A DNA stretch of 64,000 nucleotides from Enterobacter sp. JBIWA008 (GCF_019968765.1 NZ_CP074149.1:3658001-3722000); one strand, 5' to 3'; shown: positions 24,272 to 32,863, counted from the first letter of the stretch. The notes: generated by a model not told the origin, from the letters alone. Program-made: numbers and translations.

Positions 24272-24637
24272 ATGGATAACTTAATCACTACGTATCGCCG
24301 ACGAATTTTAAAGGCTGCGTTATTACGCCACCAGCGTAAAACCGGAAGCACCTGCATCATTATTAATATGCCTAAGGGGGGAATAAACACCGTCGAATTA
24401 ACAGAAATACTGCTTGATGGTCTGTTGAGGCGATTCGAAAAACTGGCTCTCAGTGAATACGGGAATATTGACGGCGTAAAAGCCATCAGAGGAATTTACA
24501 GCAACGCCGTAGATGTGAATGGCAGCGGTGAGTTCCTGACAGAAAGCGGAAAGGCATTAATCGACGAGCTCATTTCTGAGCTGGTCGAGTTTGCCAAGAA
24601 ACAAAAATCAGTCACAGCGGAGACAAGCCATGAGTGA
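24272..24637 (+). CDS. Hypothetical phage protein
   Basis: A 121-residue protein (MDNLITTYRRRILKAALLRH) with a basic N-terminus and helical C-terminus. Contains CIIINMPKGGINTVELTEI. Overlaps the next gene by 8 bases. Function unknown. Confidence 0.55.
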   Translation: MDNLITTYRRRILKAALLRHQRKTGSTCIIINMPKGGINTVELTEILLDGLLRRFEKLALSEYGNIDGVKAIRGIYSNAVDVNGSGEFLTESGKALIDELISELVEFAKKQKSVTAETSHE

Positions 24638-24842
24638 TCAGACACCAATTATCACGCACGAACCAGTAAATATCGTGCTGACAATCGAGAACGGGAAAGT
24701 TATCCACGCGCGCCCGTTTCAGAACGGCGAGGTGACAGCATCGCTGGAGACTTTTTTATGGATGGCTGAACGCGCCGGTTACACGATCACCCCACCAGCA
24801 GGAGAGAAGGACAATGGCCCTGACAGCGATACGAATTCCTGA
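24630..24842 (+). CDS. Hypothetical phage protein
   Basis: A 70-residue protein from the ATG at 24630 (MSDQTPIITHEPVNIVLTIE), with the frame open 13 codons upstream inside the preceding gene. Overlaps both neighbours. No known domain. Confidence 0.5.
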   Translation: MSDQTPIITHEPVNIVLTIENGKVIHARPFQNGEVTASLETFLWMAERAGYTITPPAGEKDNGPDSDTNS

Positions 24843-25035
24843 GTGGGTGCACCTGCAGGCGGTCCATGTCCTCCGCCAGTTCAGAGCCAGGCGGATTCAT
24901 CCCTGCCGTATGCACGGCTCCGGAAACCTGAGCCTGAGGGTTAATCGCCGCTGGCGGCTGCTGTCCCGAGACGGCGGTCAGAACTGGGAAGTAATGAGCC
25001 ATGAACGATACAGCAAACTGAAGGACAGAAAATGA
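24814..25035 (+). CDS. Hypothetical phage protein, ParE/toxin-like size
   Basis: A 73-residue basic protein (MALTAIRIPEWVHLQAVHVL). The ending VNRRWRLLSRDGGQNWEVMSHERYSKL recalls conserved small proteins of lambdoid early regions, but the family was not identified. Coupled by ATGA to the next gene. Confidence 0.5.
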   Translation: MALTAIRIPEWVHLQAVHVLRQFRARRIHPCRMHGSGNLSLRVNRRWRLLSRDGGQNWEVMSHERYSKLKDRK

Positions 25036-25256
25036 AAATTCAACATCAGGACTATGGCGCCGTGGCGAACATCGTTATCACAAGCACTCTGTTTGAGTTC
25101 CGCAAACATAACAGAGTGGTAGATGTCACGCTGCTACACACACCCGGAATCGTAGCAACCCGTAGCGGGATGTTCTTCATGAGAACTGTTTTATCCGGCA
25201 AGTCTCGGGACATGCTGCGTGCGTACAGAGCTGTTTTTCGGGAGGCATCACGATGA
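25032..25256 (+). CDS. Hypothetical phage protein
   Basis: A 74-residue protein (MKIQHQDYGAVANIVITSTL) with beta-like sequence and a basic C-terminus. Overlaps both neighbours by ATGA. No recognised domain. Confidence 0.5.
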   Translation: MKIQHQDYGAVANIVITSTLFEFRKHNRVVDVTLLHTPGIVATRSGMFFMRTVLSGKSRDMLRAYRAVFREASR

Positions 25257-25348
25257 AGTATTTCCTCCTCTCTATGCTGTTTGGCCTGTTGCTGGTGGCC
25301 GTCGTTTTCGGCGCGCTGATTGAGTATAAATTTTTGATAGGTTCCTGA
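25253..25348 (+). CDS. Small membrane peptide, 31 aa
   Basis: MKYFLLSMLFGLLLVAVVFG followed by ALIEYKFLIGS: one hydrophobic segment spanning nearly the whole peptide. Coupled by ATGA to the gene before, with GGGAGG upstream of the ATG. Looks like a genuine small membrane protein; role unknown. Confidence 0.6.
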   Translation: MKYFLLSMLFGLLLVAVVFGALIEYKFLIGS

Positions 25349-25356
25349 GGTATGCC

Positions 25357-25668
25357 ATGAAAAAAGGTACCACTGAAATTATTGAACGCTGGACCCGTTT
25401 AGCGGTGGAGGCCAAAGAGTTGGGGCTCGCCACCATTCCCATCGACCCGGAAAACATGTTGATGGTGCTGGGGGAGCTGCCGGTCAGTTCGGCTGACTTT
25501 TCAGCCGATTGCCAGAATGACTATCAGGCTGCGATCGACATCTTGCGCGACAGAGCTGCGCGCGAACTCGATGGTGGTTTTCGCGCTCATCACAATGCCC
25601 TGATTTATGCCGCTAATGAACTGGAAAATGCCCAGGCTTTCGGGCGGGAGGTCAGCCATGAGTCTTGA
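25357..25668 (+). CDS. Hypothetical phage protein
   Basis: A 103-residue acidic protein (MKKGTTEIIERWTRLAVEAK). The C-terminal part is helical (YQAAIDILRDRAARELDGGF). Its last codons overlap the excisionase-like start by 11 bases. No known function. Confidence 0.55.
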   Translation: MKKGTTEIIERWTRLAVEAKELGLATIPIDPENMLMVLGELPVSSADFSADCQNDYQAAIDILRDRAARELDGGFRAHHNALIYAANELENAQAFGREVSHES

Positions 25669-25867
25669 CTGTGTACCCCTTTCTACGTACTGCAGGGACG
25701 CGGGGGAAACGGTAGAAGCCGTTAACAAACGGATACAAAGGGGGTTATGGAAGGAGGGAGTACATGTATTAAAAGTCGATGGCGTTAAAGAACGCTGGAT
25801 TGACTTAACGGAGGTTTCAAAGTGGGCAAGAAAGAACAAGGATCATTATCTCTCCCAAGAGGAGTAA
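25658..25867 (+). CDS. xis: Excisionase-like protein
   Basis: A 69-residue protein from the ATG at 25658 (MSLDCVPLSTYCRDAGETVE). VPLSTYCRDAGETVEAVNKRIQRGLW and a following WIDLTEVSKWARKN fit the winged-helix of phage excisionases. Directly overlaps the integrase start by 46 bases, the classic xis-int order. Confidence 0.75.
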   Translation: MSLDCVPLSTYCRDAGETVEAVNKRIQRGLWKEGVHVLKVDGVKERWIDLTEVSKWARKNKDHYLSQEE

Positions 25868-26994
25868 CCATCCGCCAGCATAAAACTGGCGACACTCTGG
25901 TTATCACTTTCACATACAAAGGGGTTCTGTGCCGGGAGCCCCTCTCCAAAATGGAAGCAAACGCGCGCGGTGTGAAGTACGCCGAGCGCCTGCTCGGGGA
26001 GATACAAAACCAGATAGTCAGTGGCACCTTTGAATATGCGAAATATTTCCCCAACTCCAAAAAGCTGGAGCTGTTCGGGGTGGTGAAGAAAACCAAAAAC
26101 ATAAAGTCCTACCTGGACGAGTACCTGAAAATCTGCCAGAACCGCAACCTGTCCCCGTCGACTATCAACGGTTATGAAAAATGTCTGTCGGCGCTGTCAG
26201 CTCTGCATAAACTCCACGTGTCAGAGCTGACGCCAGCGGTCCTTAAAAACTGGATAGCCAGCCGGAAAACAAAGCTGAAAACGACCAGGAATAACCTTTC
26301 GTTTCTGCGCAGCGCCATCGATGAAGCTGTTACGGATGGCCTGCTGACCATTAACCCGGTAACCCTCGTCAGCGCCAGCCGGTACCACGTGATCGACAGC
26401 AGCCCGAGCGCCGACGATTACGAGGTTGACCCGTTCACTCCAGCGGAGACCCTCGCCATTTACCAGAGCTGCAGGTACCCGGAATGGGAAAACCTGTTCC
26501 GCTTTGCTTTCAATACCGGTCTGCGGAGCTCCGAACTGTGCGCGCTGCGCTGGCCTGATCTCGACACCATTGCGAACACAGCCCACGTTCAAGCGGCCAG
26601 TGTCGTAGGGGTACTTAAAGGCACCAAGACAAAAGCCGGTACCCGTAAGGTGGAGCTGAACAGTGATGCGCTGGCGGCCCTGCAGGCGCAGAAGCAATAC
26701 ACCTTTATGAAAAGTGAGTTCATATTCAGCGACCCGAAAACGGGAGAACCCTGGGCGAACGCCGACGCTATCCGTAAAAAAGCATGGGTGCCGACCCTGA
26801 AAAAAGCTGGCGTGCGCTATCGTAACCCGTACCAGACGCGGCACACATTCGCCACCAAGCATATTAGCCAGGGCGTTAACCTCTTCTGGCTTGCAGGACA
26901 AATGGGCCACAAAGGGCCGGAAATGATATTCCGCAACTACGGTAAATACCTGGCTGAATATGACGGTAAAACCGCGATTTCAGCCGCGCTGTAG
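25822..26994 (+). CDS. int: Prophage integrase (lambda-type tyrosine recombinase)
   Basis: A 390-residue protein starting at GTG 25822. The N-terminal arm-binding domain (residues about 1-65) contains VTIRQHKTGDTLVITFTYKG. Core-binding and catalytic domains follow with Arg in NTGLRSSELCALR, YQTRHTFATKH (a Tyr in place of the usual first His of HxxR), GQMGHKGPEMI and the nucleophile in RNYGKYL. Reads toward the attachment site 120 bases downstream, which fits a prophage integrated at ssrA. Confidence 0.92.
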   Translation: MGKKEQGSLSLPRGVTIRQHKTGDTLVITFTYKGVLCREPLSKMEANARGVKYAERLLGEIQNQIVSGTFEYAKYFPNSKKLELFGVVKKTKNIKSYLDEYLKICQNRNLSPSTINGYEKCLSALSALHKLHVSELTPAVLKNWIASRKTKLKTTRNNLSFLRSAIDEAVTDGLLTINPVTLVSASRYHVIDSSPSADDYEVDPFTPAETLAIYQSCRYPEWENLFRFAFNTGLRSSELCALRWPDLDTIANTAHVQAASVVGVLKGTKTKAGTRKVELNSDALAALQAQKQYTFMKSEFIFSDPKTGEPWANADAIRKKAWVPTLKKAGVRYRNPYQTRHTFATKHISQGVNLFWLAGQMGHKGPEMIFRNYGKYLAEYDGKTAISAAL

Positions 26995-27042
26995 CGGGGG
27001 AAATATTTCAAAATGTTGGAAAGAATCAGGACGTTAGACAGA

Positions 27043-27088
27043 CCTCAATATGCACGTAAAATGCACTTGAGGCCTGTCACAGTGACAG
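27043..27088. repeat. Inverted repeats beside the attachment site
   Basis: CCTCAA (27043-27048) pairs with TTGAGG (27067-27072) around two TGCAC direct repeats, and CTGTCAC-A-GTGACAG (27074-27088) is a perfect 7-bp palindrome. They lie between the integrase stop and the attachment site, so arm-type integrase or Xis sites are likely. There is no T-run, so a terminator is unlikely. Confidence 0.55.
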
Positions 27089-27117
27089 AATTGTTTATTT
27101 TCAATGATTTAAATACT

Positions 27118-27152
27118 GTTCGGACGCGAGTTCAACTCCCGCCAGCCCACCA
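27118..27152 (+). other. Attachment site: mutated copy of ssrA 3' end
   Basis: TTCGGACGCGAGTTCAACTC and the following CCGCCAGCCCACCA match the tmRNA 3' end, with a G-to-A change that puts an A-C mismatch in the T stem and one base fewer before CCA. The downstream flank (AAAATTCTCCATCGGTGATT) is the usual ssrA-downstream sequence. It is therefore the attR of the prophage and the left junction of the next island, not a working ssrA. Confidence 0.85.
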
Positions 27153-27199
27153 AAATTCTCCATCGGTGATTACCAGAGTCATCCGATGAAGTCCTAAGA

Positions 27200-27231
27200 G
27201 CCCGCACAGCGCAAGCCTTGCGGGCTTTTTT
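27200..27231 (+). terminator. ssrA-type terminator
   Basis: GCCCGCA and TGCGGGC pair across a 12-base loop, followed by TTTTTT. This is the terminator that normally follows ssrA, brought along with the attachment-site copy. Confidence 0.8.
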
Positions 27232-27298
27232 GTGTCTGCAATTTGTCCCGCGAAGTCTGATGCTAACTAATTAAATCCGAACCTTTTAGGCCCATTGA

Positions 27299-27337
27299 TA
27301 GGCCCAACGAAATGCTCTATTGTTTTCGTTGGGCCTA
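27299..27337. promoter_or_regulatory. 14-bp perfect inverted repeat upstream of island integrase
   Basis: TAGGCCCAACGAAA (27299-27312) and TTTCGTTGGGCCTA (27324-27337) form a perfect 14-bp arm pair with an 11-base loop. A further TAGGCCC half-copy lies at about 27289. It ends 18 bases before the integrase ATG, so it could be an operator or an RNA hairpin limiting integrase expression. Confidence 0.65.
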
Positions 27338-27355
27338 AACGCATGGAGACTCCCC

Positions 27356-28099
27356 ATGGCAAGAAAAACCAAGCCGTTAACCGATACGGAAATCAAAGCC
27401 GCCAAACCTAAAGATGCCGATCACCAGTTGTATGATGGTGACGGACTTACTCTGTTAATCAAGTCCAGTGGTAGTAAGCTCTGGCAATTCCGTTACTATC
27501 GACCTCTAACCAAGCAGCGAACCAAACAGAGCTTTGGTGCCTACCCCGCCGTCTCACTTTCTGATGCGCGTAAACTCAGAGCTGAATCTCGAGTTTTGTT
27601 GGCGAAAGACATTGATCCTCAGGAACATCAGAAAGAACAGTTAAGAAATTCTCAAGAGGCTAAAACCAACACTTTCCTGGTAGTTGCCGAGCGTTGGTGG
27701 AATGTGAAGAAAGCCAGCGTAACAGAAGACTATGCCGACGATATCTGGCGCTCACTTGAGAGAGATATTTTTCCAGTAATCGGTGATATCAGTGTCACTG
27801 AGATTAAGGCTCATACTCTGGTTAAAGCAGTGCAGCCGGTTCAGGCCAGAGGCGCATTAGAGACAGTCCGACGCCTTTGTCAGCGTATTAACGAAGTCAT
27901 GATTTATGCGCAGAACACAGGTCTGATTGATGCGGTTCCCAGCGTAAACATCGGGAAAGCATTCGAGAAACCGCAAAAGAAAAACATGCCCAGCATCCGC
28001 CCGGATCAACTTCCACAGCTAATGCAGACTATGCGTACGGCAAGTATCAGCCTGTCCACACGATGCCTGTTCATGTGGCAGCTTCTCACCATTACCTGA
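27356..28099 (+). pseudogene. P4-type island integrase, truncated by IS
   Basis: From the ATG at 27356 (MARKTKPLTDTEIKAAKPKD) it has the P4-family N-terminal DUF4102 domain (LYDGDGLTLLIKSSGSKLWQ; FGAYPAVSLSDARKLR) and core-binding domain. It stops at about residue 247 after FMWQLLTIT, exactly at the IS boundary. The catalytic Arg onward is missing, so the enzyme should be inactive. No continuation is found on the far side of the IS at 31767, so sequence was lost there. The second element can no longer excise by its own integrase. Confidence 0.88.
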
Positions 28100-28112
28100 C
28101 CTGCCCCCAGGA

Positions 28113-28422
28113 TTAGATACAACCTTCAGTTAGTAATGTCGGTTGGTTTTTCTTCATATTTCCTGTTTCGCCAGTCCGTTGCGAATTCAGCTGGTGTCTG
28201 GTAATCCAGCGATGAATGGGGACGGCACTCGTTATAATCCTGCCGCCAGTCATTAATCTTTTCCGGGCATGAAGAATATCGCTGAACCAGTGTTCATTCA
28301 GACACTCATCGCGAAAGCGTCCGTTAAAACTCTCAATAAATCCGTTCTGCGTTGGCTTACCTGGCTGGATAAGCCGTAGTTCCACACCATGCTCAAAGGC
28401 CCATTGATCGAGCGCGCGGCAG
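28113..28422 (-). pseudogene. IS3-family OrfB transposase, C-terminal part
   Basis: Encodes the end of the DDE integrase domain: [20 protein letters not shown] carries the catalytic Glu, and [14 protein letters not shown] follows. The N-terminal part lies across the IS66 insertion at 30872-31399. The same gene is nearly intact over this part in the second copy at 39124. Confidence 0.85.
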
Positions 28423-28466
28423 GTAAATTGTAAGCGTCCAGCGAGAGCCGTATTGACGGGGATGTG

Positions 28467-30005
28467 CTATTCAGTTGGCAGTATGATGCGCCAGGGAAGT
28501 AGTTCGTTGACCTGGTTGACCGGCCAGTCGGCTATCACGTCAAGCACGTGGCGAAGGTAGCTCTCTGGATCCACGCTGTTCAGTTTGCACGTTCCGATCA
28601 GGCTGTACAGCAGTGCTCCCCGCTCACCACCATGGTCAGAGCCGAAGAACAGGAAGTTTTTACGACCCAGACTGACCGTCCGCAGCGCATTTTCAGCGAT
28701 GTTATTATCGGCTTCGGCCCAGCCGTCCTCCGCATAGTACGCCAGCGCCGGCCACTGGTTCAGCGCATACGTGAACGCCTTCGCCAGCTCTGAGTGCCTT
28801 GAGAGCGTTTTCATCTTTTCACGCAGCCAGCTTTCCAGGGATTTCAGCAGCGGTTTAGCTTTTTGCTGACGTACTGCAAGACGCTGCTCCGCCGGCATTC
28901 CTCTTATATTCCCCTCGATGGCGTATAGCTCGCCGATCCGTTTCAGGGCCTCTTCCGTCAGCGCTGACGATGTGCGGACGTGCACATCGTGGATCTTTCG
29001 GCGGGCATGAGCCCAGCAGGCGGCTTCCGTTATCCGGCCATCCCTGTACAGCTCGTTGAACCCGGCGTACGCATCCGCCTGCAGCACACCGCTGAAGCCA
29101 GCAAGATGGGTCTGCGGATGGATGCCTTTTCTGTCCGGGCTGTAAGCGAACCACACCGCCGGTGCGACTGCTGATCCAGCGTTGCGGTCATCACGAACAT
29201 ACGTCCACAACCGCCCGGTCTTCGTCTTCTTATTACCCGGCAGCAGCACCTGGACGGGGGTATCATCGGCATGGAGTTTGCCATCAGTCAGGACATAGTC
29301 CTGAAGCGCCTCCTCCAGCGGGGACAGCAGCCGGCAGCATGCATCCACCCAGCCCGACAACAGTGAACGGCTCAGTTCCACACCCTGGCGGCTGTATATT
29401 TCTGACTGGCGGTACAGCGGGGTATGCTCTGCATACTTTGAGCTCAGCACGCGGGCCAGCAGTCCCGGTCCAGCGATGCCCCGCTCGATGGGGCGTGAAG
29501 GCGCGGGGGCCTGCACGATGGCATCACATTTTGTGCAGGCGTGTTTTTCCCGCACGGTCCGGATAACCCGGAAGGCGCTGCGCATCAGCTCCAGCTGTTC
29601 GGCGGTATCTTCACCCAGGTAGCTCAGCACACCACCGCAGTCCGGGCAGCATGGCTCTGCCGGCAGCAGCCGTTTTTCGTCACGGGGAAGTGATTCAGGG
29701 AAAGGTTTGCGGGTACGGGTCTGACGCAACGGGCGCTGCACGGCCGGGTCATCCACCCGACCGGTAAGGGTATCGCTTTCTTTCTGCAGCCGGTTCAGGT
29801 CAGCTTCCATCTGTGCGATACGGCGGGAGACCTTTTCGGAACGGCTGCCGAAATTCATCCGGCGGAGTTTATCCAGTTGTGCCTGCAGGTGGTCTATTTC
29901 ACGCTCCCGGTTGCTCAGCTTTTCCTGCAGGGCGTGGATCAACGCTTCCTGCTCAGCCAGGCGCTGTTTCAGCAGTAGGATATCGTCAGAAGAGGTGTCG
30001 TTCAT
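28467..30005 (-). CDS. tnpC: IS66 transposase TnpC
   Basis: 512 residues. An N-terminal coiled coil ([20 protein letters not shown]) and leucine-rich DNA-binding part come first. The zinc ribbon [13 protein letters not shown] and [13 protein letters not shown] follows. DDE residues are visible in [24 protein letters not shown] and the C-terminal [17 protein letters not shown]. Full length and uninterrupted, so probably active. Confidence 0.95.
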   Translation of the reverse strand: MNDTSSDDILLLKQRLAEQEALIHALQEKLSNREREIDHLQAQLDKLRRMNFGSRSEKVSRRIAQMEADLNRLQKESDTLTGRVDDPAVQRPLRQTRTRKPFPESLPRDEKRLLPAEPCCPDCGGVLSYLGEDTAEQLELMRSAFRVIRTVREKHACTKCDAIVQAPAPSRPIERGIAGPGLLARVLSSKYAEHTPLYRQSEIYSRQGVELSRSLLSGWVDACCRLLSPLEEALQDYVLTDGKLHADDTPVQVLLPGNKKTKTGRLWTYVRDDRNAGSAVAPAVWFAYSPDRKGIHPQTHLAGFSGVLQADAYAGFNELYRDGRITEAACWAHARRKIHDVHVRTSSALTEEALKRIGELYAIEGNIRGMPAEQRLAVRQQKAKPLLKSLESWLREKMKTLSRHSELAKAFTYALNQWPALAYYAEDGWAEADNNIAENALRTVSLGRKNFLFFGSDHGGERGALLYSLIGTCKLNSVDPESYLRHVLDVIADWPVNQVNELLPWRIILPTE

Positions 30006-30054
30006 AAGCCATCATTTTACCAGGCTTATTCTGCGACAACCAGGATAAAGAGAC

Positions 30055-30402
30055 CTACAGCATGGTCAGGGAGGTCAGCAACCGCTTCGGCTGTCGCCAG
30101 TCGATGCCCTCGAGCAACATTGCCAGCTGCGCCGGGGTCAGGAACACTTTGCCATCACGGGCTGACGGCCAGGCGAAGCGGCCTCGCTCCAGCCGTTTGG
30201 TCAGCAGGCACAGTCCGTCACCGGTAGACCACAGTAGTTTGACCTGAGTGCCGCTGCGGCCCCGGAAGATGAAGACGTGGCCGGACATCGGATCGTCTTT
30301 CAGCATCGTCTGCACCTTTGCGGCGAGACCATTGAAGCCGTTGCGCATGTCAGTGATACCGGCAACCAGCCAGATTTTGGTGCCTGTTGGTAACGGGATC
30401 AC
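30055..30402 (-). CDS. tnpB: IS66 accessory protein TnpB
   Basis: 115 residues, the standard IS66 Orf2/TnpB: MIPLPTGTKIWLVAGITDMR at the start, then GHVFIFRGRSGTQVKLLWS. Coupled by ATGA to TnpA. Required for efficient transposition in IS66 elements. Confidence 0.95.
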   Translation of the reverse strand: MIPLPTGTKIWLVAGITDMRNGFNGLAAKVQTMLKDDPMSGHVFIFRGRSGTQVKLLWSTGDGLCLLTKRLERGRFAWPSARDGKVFLTPAQLAMLLEGIDWRQPKRLLTSLTML

Positions 30403-30800
30403 CGTTTGAGCTCCTGTATCAGCAGGGTCAGGAGCTTTTCGCTGACAGAGCCATTGAGGCGAAGCGTCCCGTGCCGGAACGTTACCTCACAGCTGATACT
30501 GAGGGTTTCCGGGTCCTCTGCGGGCTGCTCTGACTGTACGACAGCTGCATCCAGAGTCACAGGAAGTAGCTGAGGGCTCTCTGAAGAAGGTAACAGCAGC
30601 TTTCCCTCGCGCCATTGTTGGCGCCATTTGAACAACAGATTGGCGTTGATGCCATTTTCGAGCGCCAGTTTTGAGATGGATATCCCGGGTTCGCAGGAGG
30701 CAGTAACGAGCTGCTGCTTAAACTCAGGAGAATAATTAGGGCAGCCTTTACGCCTGCCGGGAGTCATATTTTTCTGCATATCTGACACTTTGGTTCCCAC
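30399..30800 (-). CDS. tnpA: IS66 accessory protein TnpA
   Basis: 133 residues with an N-terminal HTH of the transposase-8 type (YSPEFKQQLVTASCEPGISI then KLALENGINANLLFKWRQQW). A start at MQKNMTPGRRKGC a few codons inside is also possible. First gene of the IS66 operon. Confidence 0.92.
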   Translation of the reverse strand: MGTKVSDMQKNMTPGRRKGCPNYSPEFKQQLVTASCEPGISISKLALENGINANLLFKWRQQWREGKLLLPSSESPQLLPVTLDAAVVQSEQPAEDPETLSISCEVTFRHGTLRLNGSVSEKLLTLLIQELKR

Positions 30801-30871
30801 TACTTATTTGGTGGACACCACTTTGTCGGATGCTTCAGATTATGACCAGACGGCTTTCGCTGGACGCTTAC

Positions 30872-31399
30872 GGTAAATTCCGGGCCCTGATCGGTTCTTA
30901 TTGTCGCCGGATAGCCCCTAAACAGCGCGATGCTGTCCAGAATACGCGTGACCTGAACGCCTGAAATACCGAAAGCAGCGGTGATCGTCAGACACTCCTT
31001 CGTGAAATCATCCACACAGGTCAGGCACTTGATTCTCCGACCGTTGGCCAGTGCGTCCATAACGAAATCCATCGACCATGTCAGGTTCGGCGCATCCGGG
31101 CGCAGAAGCGGAAACCGTTCGGTTGCCAGCCCTTTACGGCGTCGTCTGCGTTTTACGCTCAGTCCATTAAGGTGGTAAATACGGTATACCCGCTTGTGAT
31201 TGACGTGAAGGCCCTCCCGACGCAGCAGCTGCCAGATGCGGCGGTAGCCAAAACGCCTGCGCTCCAGTGCCAGCTCAGTGATGCGCCCTGATAAATGCGC
31301 ATCAGCCGCCGGACGCTGAGCCTCGTAGCGGCAGGTCGACAGAGACAAAGCAGTAAGCCTGCAGGCACGACGTTGCGACAGACCGGTCGCATCACACAT
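30872..31399 (-). pseudogene. IS3-family OrfB transposase, N-terminal part
   Basis: From MCDATGLSQRRACRLTALSL through the HTH_21 region (RRFGYRRIWQLLRREGLHVN) to the DDE part: LTWSMDFVMDALANG and IRTDQGPEFT, where the IS66 insertion breaks it. The frame runs into IS66 sequence beyond that point. Normally made as an OrfAB fusion by frameshifting. Confidence 0.85.
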
Positions 31400-31431
31400 A
31401 AACTTAACGGCTTCCCGCTTGTGGTCTGTCG

Positions 31432-31695
31432 TCAGTACTTTCGCCCCAGAGCCACCTGAAGCGCCTCCTTATCCAGCATGGCTTCGGCAAGCAGCTTCTT
31501 GAGGCGGGCGTTCTCCTCTTCAAGAGATTTAAGCCGCTTCACCTCAGGAACTTCCATGCCACCAAACTTCTTGCGCCAGGTGTAGAAAGTGGCATCGGAA
31601 ATGGCGTGCTTACGGCAGAGCTCACGGGCAGAAACCCCGGCTTCCGCTTCGCGAAGAATACTGATGATCTGTTCGTCGGAAAAACGCTTCTTCAT
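31432..31695 (-). CDS. IS3-family OrfA
   Basis: 87 residues: MKKRFSDEQIISILREAEAG, HTH (SARELCRKHAISDATFYTWR) and a leucine zipper (LKSLEEENARLKKLLAEAML). Typical IS407/IS51-group OrfA. Intact, but its OrfB partner is broken here. Confidence 0.92.
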   Translation of the reverse strand: MKKRFSDEQIISILREAEAGVSARELCRKHAISDATFYTWRKKFGGMEVPEVKRLKSLEEENARLKKLLAEAMLDKEALQVALGRKY

Positions 31696-31772
31696 GGGTA
31701 TGTCCTCATGTGGCTTATGAAGACATTACTAACATCGGGGTGTGTTAATCAACGGGGAGCAGGTCAGTGCAT

Positions 31773-31997
31773 TTATCTCAGTAATACCTGAATCAGCTGA
31801 ACGAAGATATACACTGTTGCGGCCACTTGTATAGTCCGGAACCCCCATCTGAGATAGCGCCATTCATGACGTTCTCTGGCATCAGCTACTTCAATAGCAG
31901 GGTCAGAACATTTTCTTTTCCTAGCCCTGAATTCATCGATTACCCACAGGATGAGAATAAAGATGATGATAGTTTTCTGAAGGATAGGATTATCCAC
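31773..31997 (-). CDS. Small two-segment membrane protein, hypothetical
   Basis: A 74-residue protein starting at GTG 31997 with GGAG 9 bases upstream. Hydrophobic segments at about 7-20 (LQKTIIIFILILWVID) and 53-72 (IQVAATVYIFVQLIQVLL), with a charged middle. The IS end lies 7 bases past the stop, so the gene may once have been longer. Function unknown. Confidence 0.5.
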   Translation of the reverse strand: MDNPILQKTIIIFILILWVIDEFRARKRKCSDPAIEVADARERHEWRYLRWGFRTIQVAATVYIFVQLIQVLLR

Positions 31998-32244
31998 AAA
32001 GAGTGACTCCGGCCTTACCGCTGATGCAAGCAGAATAGATGAACAATCTGCACGTAGCCATCACTAAATGTAGGGGGAGTATTCGTTTTGTTCTGGTGGA
32101 TTTTGCGGTGATTCTGTCCATGGCAGTTTGCTCCCCTGCTATCTGGCCGGCAGCGATGAGCGAAGAGCGTACATTGGCCTTGGAGGATATCTGAACTATT
32201 CTCCGGAAATTATCTAATAAGCGAATGGTATGGATTACAGGCAT
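31990..32244 (-). CDS. Hypothetical protein, low support
   Basis: An open frame from the ATG at 32244 (MPVIHTIRLLDNFRRIVQIS), 84 residues, basic in the middle (MDRITAKSTRTKRILPLH). It overlaps the start of the downstream membrane protein by 8 bases. No family recognised and no clear ribosome site. It could be a remnant in this scarred region. Confidence 0.3.
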   Translation of the reverse strand: MPVIHTIRLLDNFRRIVQISSKANVRSSLIAAGQIAGEQTAMDRITAKSTRTKRILPLHLVMATCRLFIYSACISGKAGVTLCG

Positions 32245-32365
32245 GCTTGCAATTCCCGACAAACTATAAACAGCATGAAGTCGCGATTTTTTCTACTATT
32301 GGATAAAGTTTTCAACTTTTTGGTCGTTAATTATTTTTTAGATAGATTTTTTCAGGAGAAGAGCA

Positions 32366-32863
32366 ATGGCATTTACCGTCGGTGAAAACTATGCGTTCAG
32401 GGACATACAGAAGCGTTATAAATTCCTGAAACCGGGCGAAAAGGGACTGTCGCAGGGCGGTTTTTTAAATCCATCGCGTGGCAATTCCTCCACATTAATT
32501 CGCGCCATCTTTGCGCGCAGAGAGGTCAATGGACCTCTGGATAATCTATTGTTCGTTTCTGGCGATAATGAGTACCGAAACTACTTCACCCGTCTTGAGA
32601 AAGTGCAAAAGGAATGTAGCCCATTCCTCTATTTTAAAGAAAAGAATGGCGAGTGGTCTTATATGGGGCACAGTAAGGTGGATCGTTTACTGGAGCCTGA
32701 CTCAAAAGAATTACCCCTCTTGCTTGATGAAATGGGTTGCACGCTGGAAACGGTTGATGAGGTGGATGGCAAACCATTGTGGCAGCTTACAGCATTTGGA
32801 GTGCAAAGTTTTATCAGACCGCGTAGACTGGAATTTATAGTGGTCTTAGAGCAGGATGCGTAG
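32366..32863 (+). CDS. Hypothetical protein, possibly SRA-fold DNA-binding
   Basis: A 165-residue protein with AGGAGA upstream of the ATG. The pattern YAFRDIQKRYKFLKPGEKGL, NLLFVSGDNEYRNYFTRLEK, PFLYFKEKNGEWSYMGHSKV loosely recalls SRA-like modules of ScoMcrA-type restriction enzymes, but no nuclease domain is attached. The ending RPRRLEFIVVLEQDA is intact. Alone on the plus strand between leftward genes. The family link is weak. Confidence 0.5.
   Translation: MAFTVGENYAFRDIQKRYKFLKPGEKGLSQGGFLNPSRGNSSTLIRAIFARREVNGPLDNLLFVSGDNEYRNYFTRLEKVQKECSPFLYFKEKNGEWSYMGHSKVDRLLEPDSKELPLLLDEMGCTLETVDEVDGKPLWQLTAFGVQSFIRPRRLEFIVVLEQDA

Larger units (their letters stand above)
28431..30871 (-). mobile_element. 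IS66-family element, ISEc8-like, with 8-bp target duplication
   Basis: 2441 bp with terminal inverted repeats beginning GTAAGCGTCCAGCG at both ends. GGTAAATT is duplicated at 28423-28430 and 30872-30879, the 8-base duplication typical of IS66. It encodes TnpA, TnpB and TnpC in order on the minus strand. Size and protein lengths (133, 115, 512) match ISEc8 as known from E. coli O157. It inserted into the OrfB gene of the IS3-family element. Confidence 0.92.
28097..31766 (-). mobile_element. IS3-family element (IS407-like group), interrupted by IS66-type element
   Basis: Ends are TGACCTGCCCCCAGGATTAG at 28097 and the inverted TGACCTGCTCCCCGTTG ending at 31766. The element is 1221 bp without the inserted 2441-bp IS66 element and 8-base duplication. 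It encodes OrfA and a split OrfB on the minus strand. The 4-base flanks differ (TACC and GTGC), so no target duplication survives. That fits an adjacent deletion or recombination between copies, consistent with the truncated integrase. Confidence 0.85.

Noticed and set aside
27118..27152. A tRNA gene
   Set aside because: Only the T arm and acceptor 3' strand are present, and the sequence matches the end of ssrA, so it is an attachment-site remnant.
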